This document shows positions 18,546-26,555 of a stretch of DNA of 36,075 bases, piece after piece (position 1 is the stretch's first letter; each line of letters starts with the position of its first letter). A program made the translations under genes and the position numbers. Source of the DNA: Litorilinea aerophila (lineage in GTDB: Bacteria; Chloroflexota; Anaerolineae; Caldilineales; Caldilineaceae); the NCBI GenBank assembly GCA_945897075.1, contig CAMDEX010000026.1, positions 1 to 36,075 of the forward strand. The letters run 5' to 3'. The notes under the pieces were generated by a model that worked only from the letters and a program-made list of their open reading frames with translations, had not been told where the DNA came from and did not search any database.

Positions 18546-20297
18546 CTATCTCGGACTCCAGGGGAAGGCGACGGTCGGTTGGTTGGCATAGCGCTGGGTA
18601 TTGATGGTGAGCTGGCTGCCGCAACCGGGGGCCAATGTGAGAGTGAAGTGGGTTGTTCCCAACCGCGTCACTTTGCCATTGACCTCGACGCTCTGCAACT
18701 GGTGCTCGGCATAGGCACCGCCCTGGATGGTGATGGTGCGTTCGTACAGGGGGCTGAGATTGACCAGCGTGACGACAACCTCCTCTGCGCTCAACTTCTC
18801 CACCAATGCACCCACATCTTCGGGCAGACCAGCCCGCTGGCGCTCTGGGTCGAAGTAGCGCAGACGGCAATGGAGGGGGCAGCCAGACCGCCCGGTCGGG
18901 ATACCGCCCAACATCAGTTGGATCAGTGCGTCGGTGGTGGCGGGGTTGATATGGTTCATATCATCCGAGAGGCGGGTGTCCGGTGTGGTCGGGTCGGCGT
19001 GCATCAGCTCCATCTTGTGACGCAGCTCATCCAGCGCGGCCTGGAGCGCCTGCACAGGGTGAGCGGGGTTTTGTCCATTAAGATAGCGCACCCAGGGGTC
19101 ATCAGCCACCCGGGCGAGATCCCGGTCATCCATTGACCAGGTGTAAAGTTCCAGCGCGCCCGAATCGAAGGGCGTGGGCTGAAAATTCATCCAGTCCGCT
19201 TGGCCAAAATAGTCCCCATAGCTGTGGGGATAGAGCAGTCTACCCTCAATTTGCCGGGCATTGGCGTTGAACTGATCGAGTACGCCGCGCCAGCAATCCA
19301 CATATTTTTGGTCGCCAGTCAGCAGCAGTGCGTTGCCAAAGCCATAGAGACCGCGCACATGCCAATAGGTGCGATGGGCCACGGCACCAGTCTGGGGCAC
19401 GATGACAGAGAAGCCCCAACCATAGACGCCGCCGAACCAGCGCCCGCCCGCCGCGCTGCCGATCACCCCATCCAACCCGACATTGGTCGGGATGATGCCG
19501 CCGTTGGCCGCGGTACGCTCCAGCCAGGCGTCAATATATTCGAGCGTCCACTCCCGGTATTTCGACTCGTGGGCCAGCATATAGGCGTTCAGGGTCAGGG
19601 TAGTAACGCAGAGATTGAGCGGATTGTCGCCCACCACATCGTTGTAATCCTGGAAATGGGTGATCATCTCGGCGTAGGTGCGCTCGCCGTGCAAAGGAGA
19701 AAAGCGCCCTTCCACCTCAATCGGATCACCCGCCCAGTCAACCCCGGTAGCTGGGCGCAGGAGTGGACCCCGGCTGCCATTGAACATACTGCGGATGATT
19801 TTGTGCTGGGGATCGTAGTTTTGTGCTTGCGGGTCTTCGTTCATATAGAAGCCCGCATAGCGCCGGGTGCGCTGCTGGTAGATGCGGTCAAATGGGTCGG
19901 AGAGTGCCTGTAAATAGAAGGGGGAAAAGGCCTCGCTGTGGTGAAACCAGTCGAACATAACCGGAAACTCTTTGTAATACATGCCATCCCGCGCAAATGG
20001 CACATCCAGAGTCTTGGCTTCGGTATACTGGCGCAGGTGTCCTTCCCAGCCCAGTTTGTACAGATCGAGCACCCTGTCCGCGCCACCCAGCGCGTGCAAC
20101 AAAGTCCAGTTGAGCAGATTCTCGGCCGCGTCGTCGGGGCCGTCGTTGCCGCCCCAGCGCGGGACACAAAGCAGATAGCCCCTCTCGTCGAAGTAATGGT
20201 GGAAAAAGGCCTCCACTGCCTGGTTTTGGGTGCGCAGCAGCTCCCGCTCCAGCAGCGCCCAATAGGGCGCGACCATCGGTGTGTTGATGTAGATCAC
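18546..20297 (-). CDS. Unknown 583-residue protein, probably carbohydrate-active (alpha/alpha barrel-like)
   Basis: Starts at the GTG at 20297, with AAGGAG seven nt upstream. No signal peptide. I do not recognise a family with certainty. The sequence is rich in Trp, Tyr, Asp and His (for example PRWGGNDGPDDAAENLLNW and WFGGVYGWGFSV) and has a run of helical segments up to about residue 480, as in (alpha/alpha)6 glycosidase or lyase barrels. The C-terminal about 90 residues look like a beta-sandwich (VVVTLVNLSPLYERTITIQG; FTLTLAPGCGSQLTINTQ), again typical of glycoside hydrolase accessory domains. A cytoplasmic glycosidase, lyase or isomerase acting on an imported glycoside is plausible. It lies between a regulator remnant and an aldo/keto reductase in the cluster. 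Confidence 0.6.
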   Translation of the reverse strand: MIYINTPMVAPYWALLERELLRTQNQAVEAFFHHYFDERGYLLCVPRWGGNDGPDDAAENLLNWTLLHALGGADRVLDLYKLGWEGHLRQYTEAKTLDVPFARDGMYYKEFPVMFDWFHHSEAFSPFYLQALSDPFDRIYQQRTRRYAGFYMNEDPQAQNYDPQHKIIRSMFNGSRGPLLRPATGVDWAGDPIEVEGRFSPLHGERTYAEMITHFQDYNDVVGDNPLNLCVTTLTLNAYMLAHESKYREWTLEYIDAWLERTAANGGIIPTNVGLDGVIGSAAGGRWFGGVYGWGFSVIVPQTGAVAHRTYWHVRGLYGFGNALLLTGDQKYVDCWRGVLDQFNANARQIEGRLLYPHSYGDYFGQADWMNFQPTPFDSGALELYTWSMDDRDLARVADDPWVRYLNGQNPAHPVQALQAALDELRHKMELMHADPTTPDTRLSDDMNHINPATTDALIQLMLGGIPTGRSGCPLHCRLRYFDPERQRAGLPEDVGALVEKLSAEEVVVTLVNLSPLYERTITIQGGAYAEHQLQSVEVNGKVTRLGTTHFTLTLAPGCGSQLTINTQRYANQPTVAFPWSPR

Positions 20298-20442
20298 GAT
20301 ACGACTCCTTCTGCTCGTTGAGAGTTGATCAACCGTTCTGTTCTTTTTGCATCTTCCGCGCAGGGGTCACAGACTGGTTGCATGTGGGAGAAATTGCCTG
20401 ATCCCTTCCCGGAGGAGACGCAGAAAGGTGCAGGTCGGACAA

Positions 20443-20660
20443 TCAGGATGAGGAATCACGGATGACAAACTGCGTTGGCAAAACAATACTCTTGCCAGCG
20501 CGGTGGCTGATCGTTTCGAGCAACAAGCGCGCCGTCGTCTCACCCATCAGGGCCAGATCGCGGCCCACCGCCACGTTGAGTTCTTGCAGGGCCTGCAACT
20601 CACCGGCGAGGATCAGATTGACGCCGGCAATCAACGCCGTAGGCGGATGCGGCTGGGCTT
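20443..20660 (-). pseudogene. Remnant of a LacI-family transcriptional regulator
   Basis: In the minus frame that stops at 20443, the last 66 codons read as the end of a LacI-type regulator: PTALIAGVNLILAGELQALQ is the conserved segment after the effector-binding core, and SIVLPTQFVIRDSS is the standard C-terminus. About 30-40 residues normally between them (the VGFDD... stretch) are missing at LALMGETTARLL, and there is no helix-turn-helix or N-terminal core: upstream lies the intact M24 gene in another frame. The gene has therefore lost most of its length plus an internal piece. It was probably the local repressor of this sugar-type cluster. Confidence 0.75.
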
Positions 20661-20687
20661 GGGCAGAGTGTACACAGCCAGCGCGCC

Positions 20688-21860
20688 TTACGCTATCCCC
20701 CATTCGAAATCGGACAGAATCTCCGGCCCGGTGGCTGTGACCAGCGCCATCTTTTCCGAACGCGCGCCAAAAGTGCCGCCCGGCCCCTGGTAGACGCCCG
20801 GCTCCACGGAAAAGACCATCCCGGCCTGGATGGGCGTCTGGTCGTAGGCGACGAGGCGGGGCAGTTCGTTGACCACTACGCCGATCTGGTGGCCGGCGTA
20901 ATGGGCCGGTTCTAATCCGAAGGAGCGGAAAGCTGCCTCCGCCGCGGCCCAGGCGTTGGACGCCCGGTTGCCGGGACGCAGCGCATCCAGCGCAGCTTCG
21001 CAGGCAGCTTGCGACGCTTTGGCATAGCGCCGCTGCTCCGCCGTCGCTTCCACCCCGCCGATGATGTGGGTGTTGGTGCAGTCGGACCAGTAGCCGTCCA
21101 CGCGCTGGCTGATATCCATCAGCGCGGCGTCGCCGGGTTGGGTGATGCGATTGCACGGCCCGTTGGGATATTCGACAGTCGTCGTGCGCGGGCCAGTGAC
21201 CAGCTCGCCCGTCACCGGCACGTCGCGTCCCGCCGCGGCGAACATCCGCGCCGTAATCTCTTTCCACATATCAAATTCGGTCTGGCCCGCGGTCTGGGCC
21301 AACTCGGCCAGGGTGCGGTGGCCCACATCGGCCACGTGGCTGGCCCGGCGCAGCAGGCCAATCTCCCGCTCGGTCTTGATCAGCCGCGCCTGCTGCATCG
21401 CCCCTTCCACATCCAGCAGGCGCAGCCGGGGGAATTCGTCCGTCAGCAGCGCGTATACCGCAGCGGGCAGATAGCGATACTCCACCCCCAGCGTCCCACT
21501 AGCATTCGCCAGTCCAGCCTCGCCCAACGCCCGATGTACACTCGCCAGATAAGAGGCGTGGGAGTCGGTGGCATTGAAGCTGTCGAAGCCGTCGAAGGGG
21601 ATCACCCCATCCAGCCGGGATTTACTACCCGCGCCGGCCGCGGCCCCCGCCGGGACGATCAGCCAACTGCCCGCATCAGCCACGCTGCACAGCGCCAAGT
21701 CCGGCCCGTAGGCCATCTCGGCGTGCGCGCCCACAGGCACAGGTACTTCGTAGCCGCTCACATACGTCACATTGGCCAGGGACGAAAGCAGCACCGCATC
21801 GCAACCCGCCGCGGCCAGCGCGTGCCGGGCCTGGGCCAGTTCGTCGTTGGTTGCTGTCAT
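20688..21860 (-). CDS. M24-family metallopeptidase-fold enzyme (Xaa-Pro dipeptidase/creatinase type)
   Basis: The protein has 390 residues. The N-terminal creatinase-like domain (about 1-155) is followed by a pita-bread catalytic domain with all five expected metal ligands: Asp249 and Asp260 (DISQRVDGYWSDCTNTH), His324 (GHQIG), Glu353 (SVEPGVY) and Glu369. Members cleave Xaa-Pro dipeptides, but the same fold includes creatinase, ectoine hydrolase (DoeA) and the DMSP lyase DddP. In a catabolic cluster with dioxygenases and a transporter, a non-peptide amide or related substrate is worth considering. The spacer to the E2 gene (21861-21948) is filled with CCGCGGAC words. Confidence 0.88.
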   Translation of the reverse strand: MTATNDELAQARHALAAAGCDAVLLSSLANVTYVSGYEVPVPVGAHAEMAYGPDLALCSVADAGSWLIVPAGAAAGAGSKSRLDGVIPFDGFDSFNATDSHASYLASVHRALGEAGLANASGTLGVEYRYLPAAVYALLTDEFPRLRLLDVEGAMQQARLIKTEREIGLLRRASHVADVGHRTLAELAQTAGQTEFDMWKEITARMFAAAGRDVPVTGELVTGPRTTTVEYPNGPCNRITQPGDAALMDISQRVDGYWSDCTNTHIIGGVEATAEQRRYAKASQAACEAALDALRPGNRASNAWAAAEAAFRSFGLEPAHYAGHQIGVVVNELPRLVAYDQTPIQAGMVFSVEPGVYQGPGGTFGARSEKMALVTATGPEILSDFEWGIA

Positions 21861-21882
21861 TGGAGAATCCTTTCAAGTTGGA

Positions 21883-21944
21883 GACCGCGGACGACGGACC
21901 GCAGACCGCCACTACCCGCGGTCAGTGGTCCGCTGTCCGCGGTC
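21883..21944. repeat. CCGCGGAC word repeat with inverted ends
   Basis: GACCGCGGAC at 21883-21892 is complementary to GTCCGCGGTC at 21935-21944, with further GACGGACC/GCAGACCGCC words between. It starts 4 nt after the E2 stop codon (in transcription order) and could form a long hairpin between the E2 and M24 genes. A relative lies at 23365-23446. Confidence 0.75.
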
Positions 21945-21948
21945 AACT

Positions 21949-23343
21949 TTACCCCACCAGCCAGAGCGTCGGCTCTTCCACGAATTCCCGCACGGCGTTG
22001 AGGAAGCGGGCCGCGGGTGCGCCGTCCACCACCCGGTGATCGAAGGTGAGGCTGAGCGCCACCATTTTGCGGGCAACTACCGCGTCGTTGACCACCGCTG
22101 GCTTGGCGACGATACGCCCCACGCCCAGAATGGCGCATTGGGGCAGGTTGATAATCGGCGTGAACGCGTCGATATTGTACATGCCAAGATTGGTGATCGT
22201 AAAGGTACCGCCCTGGAGATCGTCCGGCCCCAGATGGCGGGAGAGTACTCTTTCGATCAGCGACTGCGACTCCGCGGCGATCTGGCGCACACTCTTCAGG
22301 TGAGTGTCGCGCACGACCGGCACGAGCAGCCCTTCCGCCGTGTCCACGGCCAGCCCGATGTGGACTGCACCGTGGACGACAATTTCCGTCTCGTTCCAGG
22401 TGGCGTTGAGGTGCGGATGCGATTCCAACGCAGTCGCGCAAATTTTGATGAGCAGATCGTTGTAGCTGGGCACGGGCAGATTGCGCGGGCCAAAGGTGGC
22501 TTTGAGCTGCTCGCGCAGGGCTACCAGCGCGGTGGCGTCGGCTTCGGTGGTAAGCGTGACAGCCGCGGTCGTGTGGGCGCTGTCCGCCATACGCTGGGCG
22601 ATCAGGCGGCGGATGCGGCTGGTGGGGGTGGTAACAGCCGCGGAGGCCGGGGGCGCGGATACAGCAAAGGGCGCTGACGCTGCCGGTGCAGCGGCAGGCG
22701 CAGGTGTACGCGCGGCGATGGCGGCTTCCACATCTTCACGCTGGATACGTGTACCCGCTTTGGCCGGGGTAATGTCGGCCAGATCGATGCCCACTTCTTC
22801 GGCCAGGCGACGGGCCACGGGTGTTGCCCGGATTTCGGCCAGTACAGGCCGTTGGCTGGCCGCGGCGCGGATGTCGCGCTCGATGATGCGTCCTGTGCGT
22901 CCGCTGCCGGTCAGCGATGACCAATCCACATGCAGTTCGCTTGCCACCCGCCGCGCGCGCGGGCTGATGGCTGCTGCGTCGGCGCGGGCCGCCAGGGATG
23001 GCGGCGCCCCTGATGGCGGCGCTCCCGGCGTCGTTCTCTGGGCGGGCACAGATGCCGCCGCGGGAACGGGCGCGGGTGTGGCAAAGGGCGCAGCTTCACC
23101 CACAGCCAAGAGATAGCCCAGGAGCGTGCCCACTTTCACCACAGCGCCCGCGTTGGGGCCATTGGGCGCGATGCGTAAGATGCCTGCTTCCAGGCTCTCT
23201 ACCTCCTGGGTGGCCTTGTCGGTCTCAATCGTAAAGAGCAGATCGCCCACGGCGATTGTCGCGCCGTCCGGCTTCAGCCACTCGCCAAAGATACCCTCTT
23301 CCATTGTCCAGCCCAGCCGGGGGACAAGTATTTCAGTTGCCAT
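21949..23343 (-). CDS. pdhC: Dihydrolipoamide acyltransferase (E2) with two subunit-binding domains
   Basis: The protein has 464 residues from the ATG at 23343, with AAAGGAG upstream. Order: lipoyl domain 1-83 with the lipoylated Lys43 in ETDKATQEVES; Ala/Pro linker; peripheral subunit-binding domain 126-161 (SPRARRVASELHVDWSSLTG); a second such domain 173-210 (ATPVARRLAEEVGIDLADI); Ala/Pro linker; catalytic domain from about 238 with the active site DHRVVDGA (His436, Asp440). It accepts the acyl group made by E1 and passes it to CoA. Two tandem binding domains are unusual, since one is the norm. The gene follows E1-beta; no E3 (lipoamide dehydrogenase) gene is in the window. Substrate may be pyruvate or acetoin; not decidable here. 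Confidence 0.93.
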   Translation of the reverse strand: MATEILVPRLGWTMEEGIFGEWLKPDGATIAVGDLLFTIETDKATQEVESLEAGILRIAPNGPNAGAVVKVGTLLGYLLAVGEAAPFATPAPVPAAASVPAQRTTPGAPPSGAPPSLAARADAAAISPRARRVASELHVDWSSLTGSGRTGRIIERDIRAAASQRPVLAEIRATPVARRLAEEVGIDLADITPAKAGTRIQREDVEAAIAARTPAPAAAPAASAPFAVSAPPASAAVTTPTSRIRRLIAQRMADSAHTTAAVTLTTEADATALVALREQLKATFGPRNLPVPSYNDLLIKICATALESHPHLNATWNETEIVVHGAVHIGLAVDTAEGLLVPVVRDTHLKSVRQIAAESQSLIERVLSRHLGPDDLQGGTFTITNLGMYNIDAFTPIINLPQCAILGVGRIVAKPAVVNDAVVARKMVALSLTFDHRVVDGAPAARFLNAVREFVEEPTLWLVG

Positions 23344-23364
23344 TGATTGCTCCTTTCGGCGTGG

Positions 23365-23446
23365 ATATAGACGGCAGACCACCGACCGCGGACGGCGGAG
23401 TACAGACGATCCGCGGTCTGCCGTCCGTCGTCTGCCGTCGGCTGTC
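23365..23446. repeat. Palindromic CCGCGG/ACGGCAGAC word repeat between E1-beta and E2
   Basis: Words such as GACGGCAGACC and GACCGCGGACGGCGG (left) face CCGCGGTCTGCCGTCCGTC (right), making an imperfect inverted repeat across the whole 103-nt spacer. It begins right after the E1-beta stop codon and may form a stable intercistronic hairpin in the mRNA. Confidence 0.7.
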
Positions 23447-24424
23447 TTATTCCGCCAGCAGGTCGCGGATGGACTGGGCGATGGATTGGGGGTTGGGTAC
23501 GATGGCCGACTCCAGGGTCGGGCTGTAGGGTGTGGGCGCGTGGGCACCGTTGAGGCGGCGGATGGGTGCGTCCAGATCGTCAAAGCCCCGATCCACCACC
23601 TGCGCTGCGATCTCCGCGCCGATGCCACAGGGCTGGAAGGTCTCGTCCACCACCAGCAGGCGGCCCGTCTTGTGGACGGACGCCAGAATCGTCTCCATAT
23701 CCAGCGGCGCCACCGTGCGCGGGTCGATCAGCTCGACAGAGACGCCCTCGGCGGCCAGTTGCCCACAGGCATCCAGCGTCTTGCCCACCATCGAACCGAT
23801 GGCGACGACCGTGCAATCTGTGCCGTCGCGGGCGATGCGCGCCTGGCCAAAGGGAATTGTGTAGTCTTCCTCCGGCACCGGCCCTTTGTTGAAAATGATC
23901 GACTTGTGTTCCAAAAAGAGTACGGGGTCGTCGCAACGGATGGCTGTGGCGAAAAGTCCCTTGGCGTCGTAGGCGTTGGAGGGCACGACGACGCGAAAGC
24001 CGGGGATGTGGGTGAAGATCGGGTAGTAGCTGCCGGAGTGGTGGGTGGCCGCGGCGTGGCCGATACCGATGCAGCCGCGCAGCAGAATAGGCATTTTCAG
24101 CCGCCCACTGCTCATATACTGGATTTTGGAAATCTGGTTGATCAGTTCACCCATCGCATCCAGGATGAAGTCGAGAAACATAAAGTCCACCACCGGGCGC
24201 GTGCCGGTCATGGCCGCGCCGCAGCACATGCCCACAAAGCCGCGCTCCGCAATCGGCGTGTCGCGCAGCCGTTCCGGGCCGAAGCGCTCAAACAGTCCCA
24301 GCGTCGTGGCGAAGTTGCCGCCGCGCACGCCGATGCCCTCGCCCACCACAAAGATCGTGGGGTCTGCTTCCATCGCCGCGGCCAGCACCTCGCGGGTGGC
24401 TTCCATAAAAGTAATCTCACGCAT
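23447..24424 (-). CDS. pdhB: 2-oxoacid dehydrogenase E1 component, beta subunit
   Basis: The protein has 325 residues from the ATG at 24424; the start overlaps the E1-alpha stop by 8 nt, indicating coupled translation. It has the typical opening MREITFMEATREVL, RDTPIAERGFVGMCCGAAM, the PILLRGCIGIGHAAATHHS segment and the C-terminal VDETFQPCGIGAEIA. With the alpha subunit it forms the thiamine diphosphate-dependent decarboxylase that loads the lipoyl group of E2. Similar subunits serve pyruvate, branched-chain oxoacid and acetoin dehydrogenases. The glycine-rich SGSYYPIF variant is nearer to the acetoin/pyruvate group, but this is a weak hint. Confidence 0.95.
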   Translation of the reverse strand: MREITFMEATREVLAAAMEADPTIFVVGEGIGVRGGNFATTLGLFERFGPERLRDTPIAERGFVGMCCGAAMTGTRPVVDFMFLDFILDAMGELINQISKIQYMSSGRLKMPILLRGCIGIGHAAATHHSGSYYPIFTHIPGFRVVVPSNAYDAKGLFATAIRCDDPVLFLEHKSIIFNKGPVPEEDYTIPFGQARIARDGTDCTVVAIGSMVGKTLDACGQLAAEGVSVELIDPRTVAPLDMETILASVHKTGRLLVVDETFQPCGIGAEIAAQVVDRGFDDLDAPIRRLNGAHAPTPYSPTLESAIVPNPQSIAQSIRDLLAE

Positions 24425-25409
24425 TGTGTGCCTCGCTGAATACGTGTTGGGTGGCCGTCGCGCCATCGGGATAGGGGCTATTCTTGGCAAATTCGGCGGC
24501 CGCCTCGACGAGCGACTGCACTTCGTTCTCAATCGCAATCACTTGGCTCTCGCCGGCGACCTCCTCGTCCAGCAGCCACTGTCTGTGCATAAGCACCGGG
24601 TCGCGGGCTTTCCAAGAGTCAATCTCGGCCTGTGTGCGGTAGCCGCCTTCGCGCATCCCTTCGGCGTGGGCACGCGTACGGTAGGTCTTGCCTTCGATGA
24701 GCGTCGGTCCGCCGCCGGCGCGGGCACGGGCCACGGCTTCACCCGCCGCGGCGTAGACCGCGCGCACGTCGTTGCCGTCCACAATCACGCTGGGCAGGCC
24801 ATAGGCGGGGCCACGATTGCCTACGTCCTGGTTGCCTGCGGCATAGGCGAAGGGCACTTCGGTGGCGTATAGGTTGTTTTCACAGACGAAGATCACCGGC
24901 AGATCCCAGATCGTCGCCAGGTTGATGCCTTCGTGAAAAGCGCCGTTGTTGACCGCGCCGTCGCCGAAAAAGGCCACGCCCACCCGGTCGGTCTTGAGCA
25001 GTTTGAAGGAGTAGCCCGCGCCGGTGGCCTGTAAGATGCAGGGGCCGACGATGCCGCTGGTGCCCATCATCCCCACTTCGGGCGAGAAGAGGTGCATACT
25101 GCCGCCGCGCCCGCGCGAGCAGCCCGTCTCCCGCCCGTAGAGTTCGGCGATCAGTTCGTGGGGTGGCACGCCTTTGGCCAGGGCGTGGCCGTGGCCGCGG
25201 TGGGTGCTGAATACGGCGTCGTCGGCGCGCAGATGGGCACAGACGCCCACGGCGATGGCCTCTTCGCCCACGTATGTATGGCACGCGCCATGCACCAGCC
25301 CCCCAGCGTAGGAGCGGGCCAGTTGTTCTTCGGTTTTACGGACAATCAGCAGCTCCCGGTAGAGGGCGAGGGCTGCTTCGTCGTTCAGTGGAATGGATGA
25401 TACCGCCAT
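24417..25409 (-). CDS. pdhA: 2-oxoacid dehydrogenase E1 component, alpha subunit
   Basis: The protein has 330 residues from the ATG at 25409, with AAGGAG ahead; frame further upstream is repeat DNA. The thiamine diphosphate motif GDGAVNNGAFHEG...NN spans 149-179, HLFSPEVGMMGTSGIVG is the conserved loop, and RTRAHAEGMREGGYRT is the phosphorylation-loop equivalent. It forms the E1 heterotetramer with the next gene product and decarboxylates a 2-oxoacid or acetoin. It lies behind the FAH-family enzyme gene, whose predicted product could be pyruvate, which would feed this complex. The spacer (25410-25526) is a word-repeat array. Confidence 0.95.
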   Translation of the reverse strand: MAVSSIPLNDEAALALYRELLIVRKTEEQLARSYAGGLVHGACHTYVGEEAIAVGVCAHLRADDAVFSTHRGHGHALAKGVPPHELIAELYGRETGCSRGRGGSMHLFSPEVGMMGTSGIVGPCILQATGAGYSFKLLKTDRVGVAFFGDGAVNNGAFHEGINLATIWDLPVIFVCENNLYATEVPFAYAAGNQDVGNRGPAYGLPSVIVDGNDVRAVYAAAGEAVARARAGGGPTLIEGKTYRTRAHAEGMREGGYRTQAEIDSWKARDPVLMHRQWLLDEEVAGESQVIAIENEVQSLVEAAAEFAKNSPYPDGATATQHVFSEAHNA

Positions 25410-25429
25410 AGATTTTCTCTCCTTCAAGT

Positions 25430-25530
25430 GGAAGGTGGAAGGTGGAAGGTGGAAAGTTGCAAGTGGAAAGTGGAAAGTGGCAGGTGGCCCGTCTACCTGC
25501 AACCTGCAACCTGCAACTTTCCACCTTCAA
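25430..25530. repeat. Word array with inverted halves between the FAH-family and E1-alpha genes
   Basis: The left half iterates GGTGGAAGGTGGAAAGTTGC and the right half iterates its complement (CCTGCAACCTGCAACTTTCC), so the transcript could fold into one long imperfect hairpin just before the E1-alpha ribosome-binding site. The right end encodes the last residues and stop codon of the FAH-family gene. Same vocabulary as 3745-3824. Confidence 0.8.
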
Positions 25531-26390
25531 CCTGCCACCACCGGATTTTCCAGCGTGCCCAATCCTTCAATCGTCACCGCCACCACATCCCCGGCGCGCA
25601 GCCAGCGTTGGGGTTTGCGCGCGGATCCCACACCGCTGGGCGTGCCGGTCGAGATGATATCGCCCGGCTCCAGCGTCATAAAGGAGGTCAGGTCGGCGAT
25701 CAGTTCGTTGATCGAAAAGATGAGGTTGCTGGTGTTGGAGGACTGCAATACTTCGCCGTTGATGGTGAGTTGAATGTCCAGATCGTGGGGGTTGGCAATC
25801 TCGTCGGCGGTGACCAGCGCAGGACCCAGCGGCCCGAAGGTGTCGAAGGTCTTGCCGACAGTCCACTGGCTGGTGCGCATCTGGTAGTCGCGGGCGCTGA
25901 CGTCATTGAAGGGGAGGTAGCCCGCCACGTAGTTCAGCGCGTCCGCGGCCTGCACATTGCGCGCGGTGCGCCCGATGACAAAGGCGAACTCGGCCTCGTA
26001 GTCCACCTTTTCGGTTACACTGGGCAGGACAATCGCCGCGCCGGGGCCGATAATCGTGTTGTTGTATTTGGCAAAGACCGTCGGGTATTGGGGGATGGGC
26101 TGGTTGGATTCGGCCGCGTGGTCGCGGTAGTTGAGGCCGATGCACAGAATCTTGCCGGGTCGGGGGATAGGCGCTTGCAGCGTCACCGCAGACCGCGCGA
26201 CAAGCGCGGAGGGCAATGCAGACGCAAGCGCCTTCTCGGCAAGATTCTGCGCATCAGACCCGCCAGCCAAAAAGGCCAGCATATCTGCGGGCAAAAGGGG
26301 ATTGGCCCGGTTCAGATCGACGATTGACCCATCCCCGACCAGTGCGCCGATGCGGGAATGGCCGTTGTGGACAAAAGTTACCAGTTTCAT
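25527..26390 (-). CDS. Fumarylacetoacetate hydrolase (FAH)-family enzyme
   Basis: The protein has 287 residues from the ATG at 26390, preceded by GGAGGAAA. After a 70-residue N-terminal domain comes the FAH fold: GLNYRDHAAE (His91), metal ligands Glu132 and Glu134 in DYEAEFAFVIGR, Asp163 in NDVSARD, Lys180, and the GDIISTGTPSGVG loop. Family members hydrolyse acylpyruvates, 2,4-dioxo-3-deoxy sugar acids, or decarboxylate oxaloacetate-type acids, commonly giving pyruvate. Directly upstream of E1/E2 genes, an acylpyruvase-type role releasing pyruvate fits well. The stop codon lies in a repeat array. Confidence 0.92.
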   Translation of the reverse strand: MKLVTFVHNGHSRIGALVGDGSIVDLNRANPLLPADMLAFLAGGSDAQNLAEKALASALPSALVARSAVTLQAPIPRPGKILCIGLNYRDHAAESNQPIPQYPTVFAKYNNTIIGPGAAIVLPSVTEKVDYEAEFAFVIGRTARNVQAADALNYVAGYLPFNDVSARDYQMRTSQWTVGKTFDTFGPLGPALVTADEIANPHDLDIQLTINGEVLQSSNTSNLIFSINELIADLTSFMTLEPGDIISTGTPSGVGSARKPQRWLRAGDVVAVTIEGLGTLENPVVAG

Positions 26391-26555
26391 TGAATTTCCT
26401 CCAGAAAAGATATAGAAATGGTTGGACAACAGATCAGCCCCGTCAAAAACGGACGAGGGATTGGACGCAGATCAAAGCTAAAAAAAGAGATCAAAGCCGC
26501 TAAATCATTTGCATCATCTTTTTCATTCTTTATCTGCGTCCCCTATTTCTCTTGG

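Noticed and set aside
18546..20297. Assignment of the 583-residue protein to a specific glycoside hydrolase family
   Set aside because: The composition and helical pattern fit, but no catalytic signature could be pinned down by eye.
20688..21860. Calling the M24 enzyme ectoine hydrolase (DoeA) because PhyH enzymes include ectoine hydroxylase
   Set aside because: No other ectoine genes (ectABC, doeB) are present and the fold is shared by many functions.
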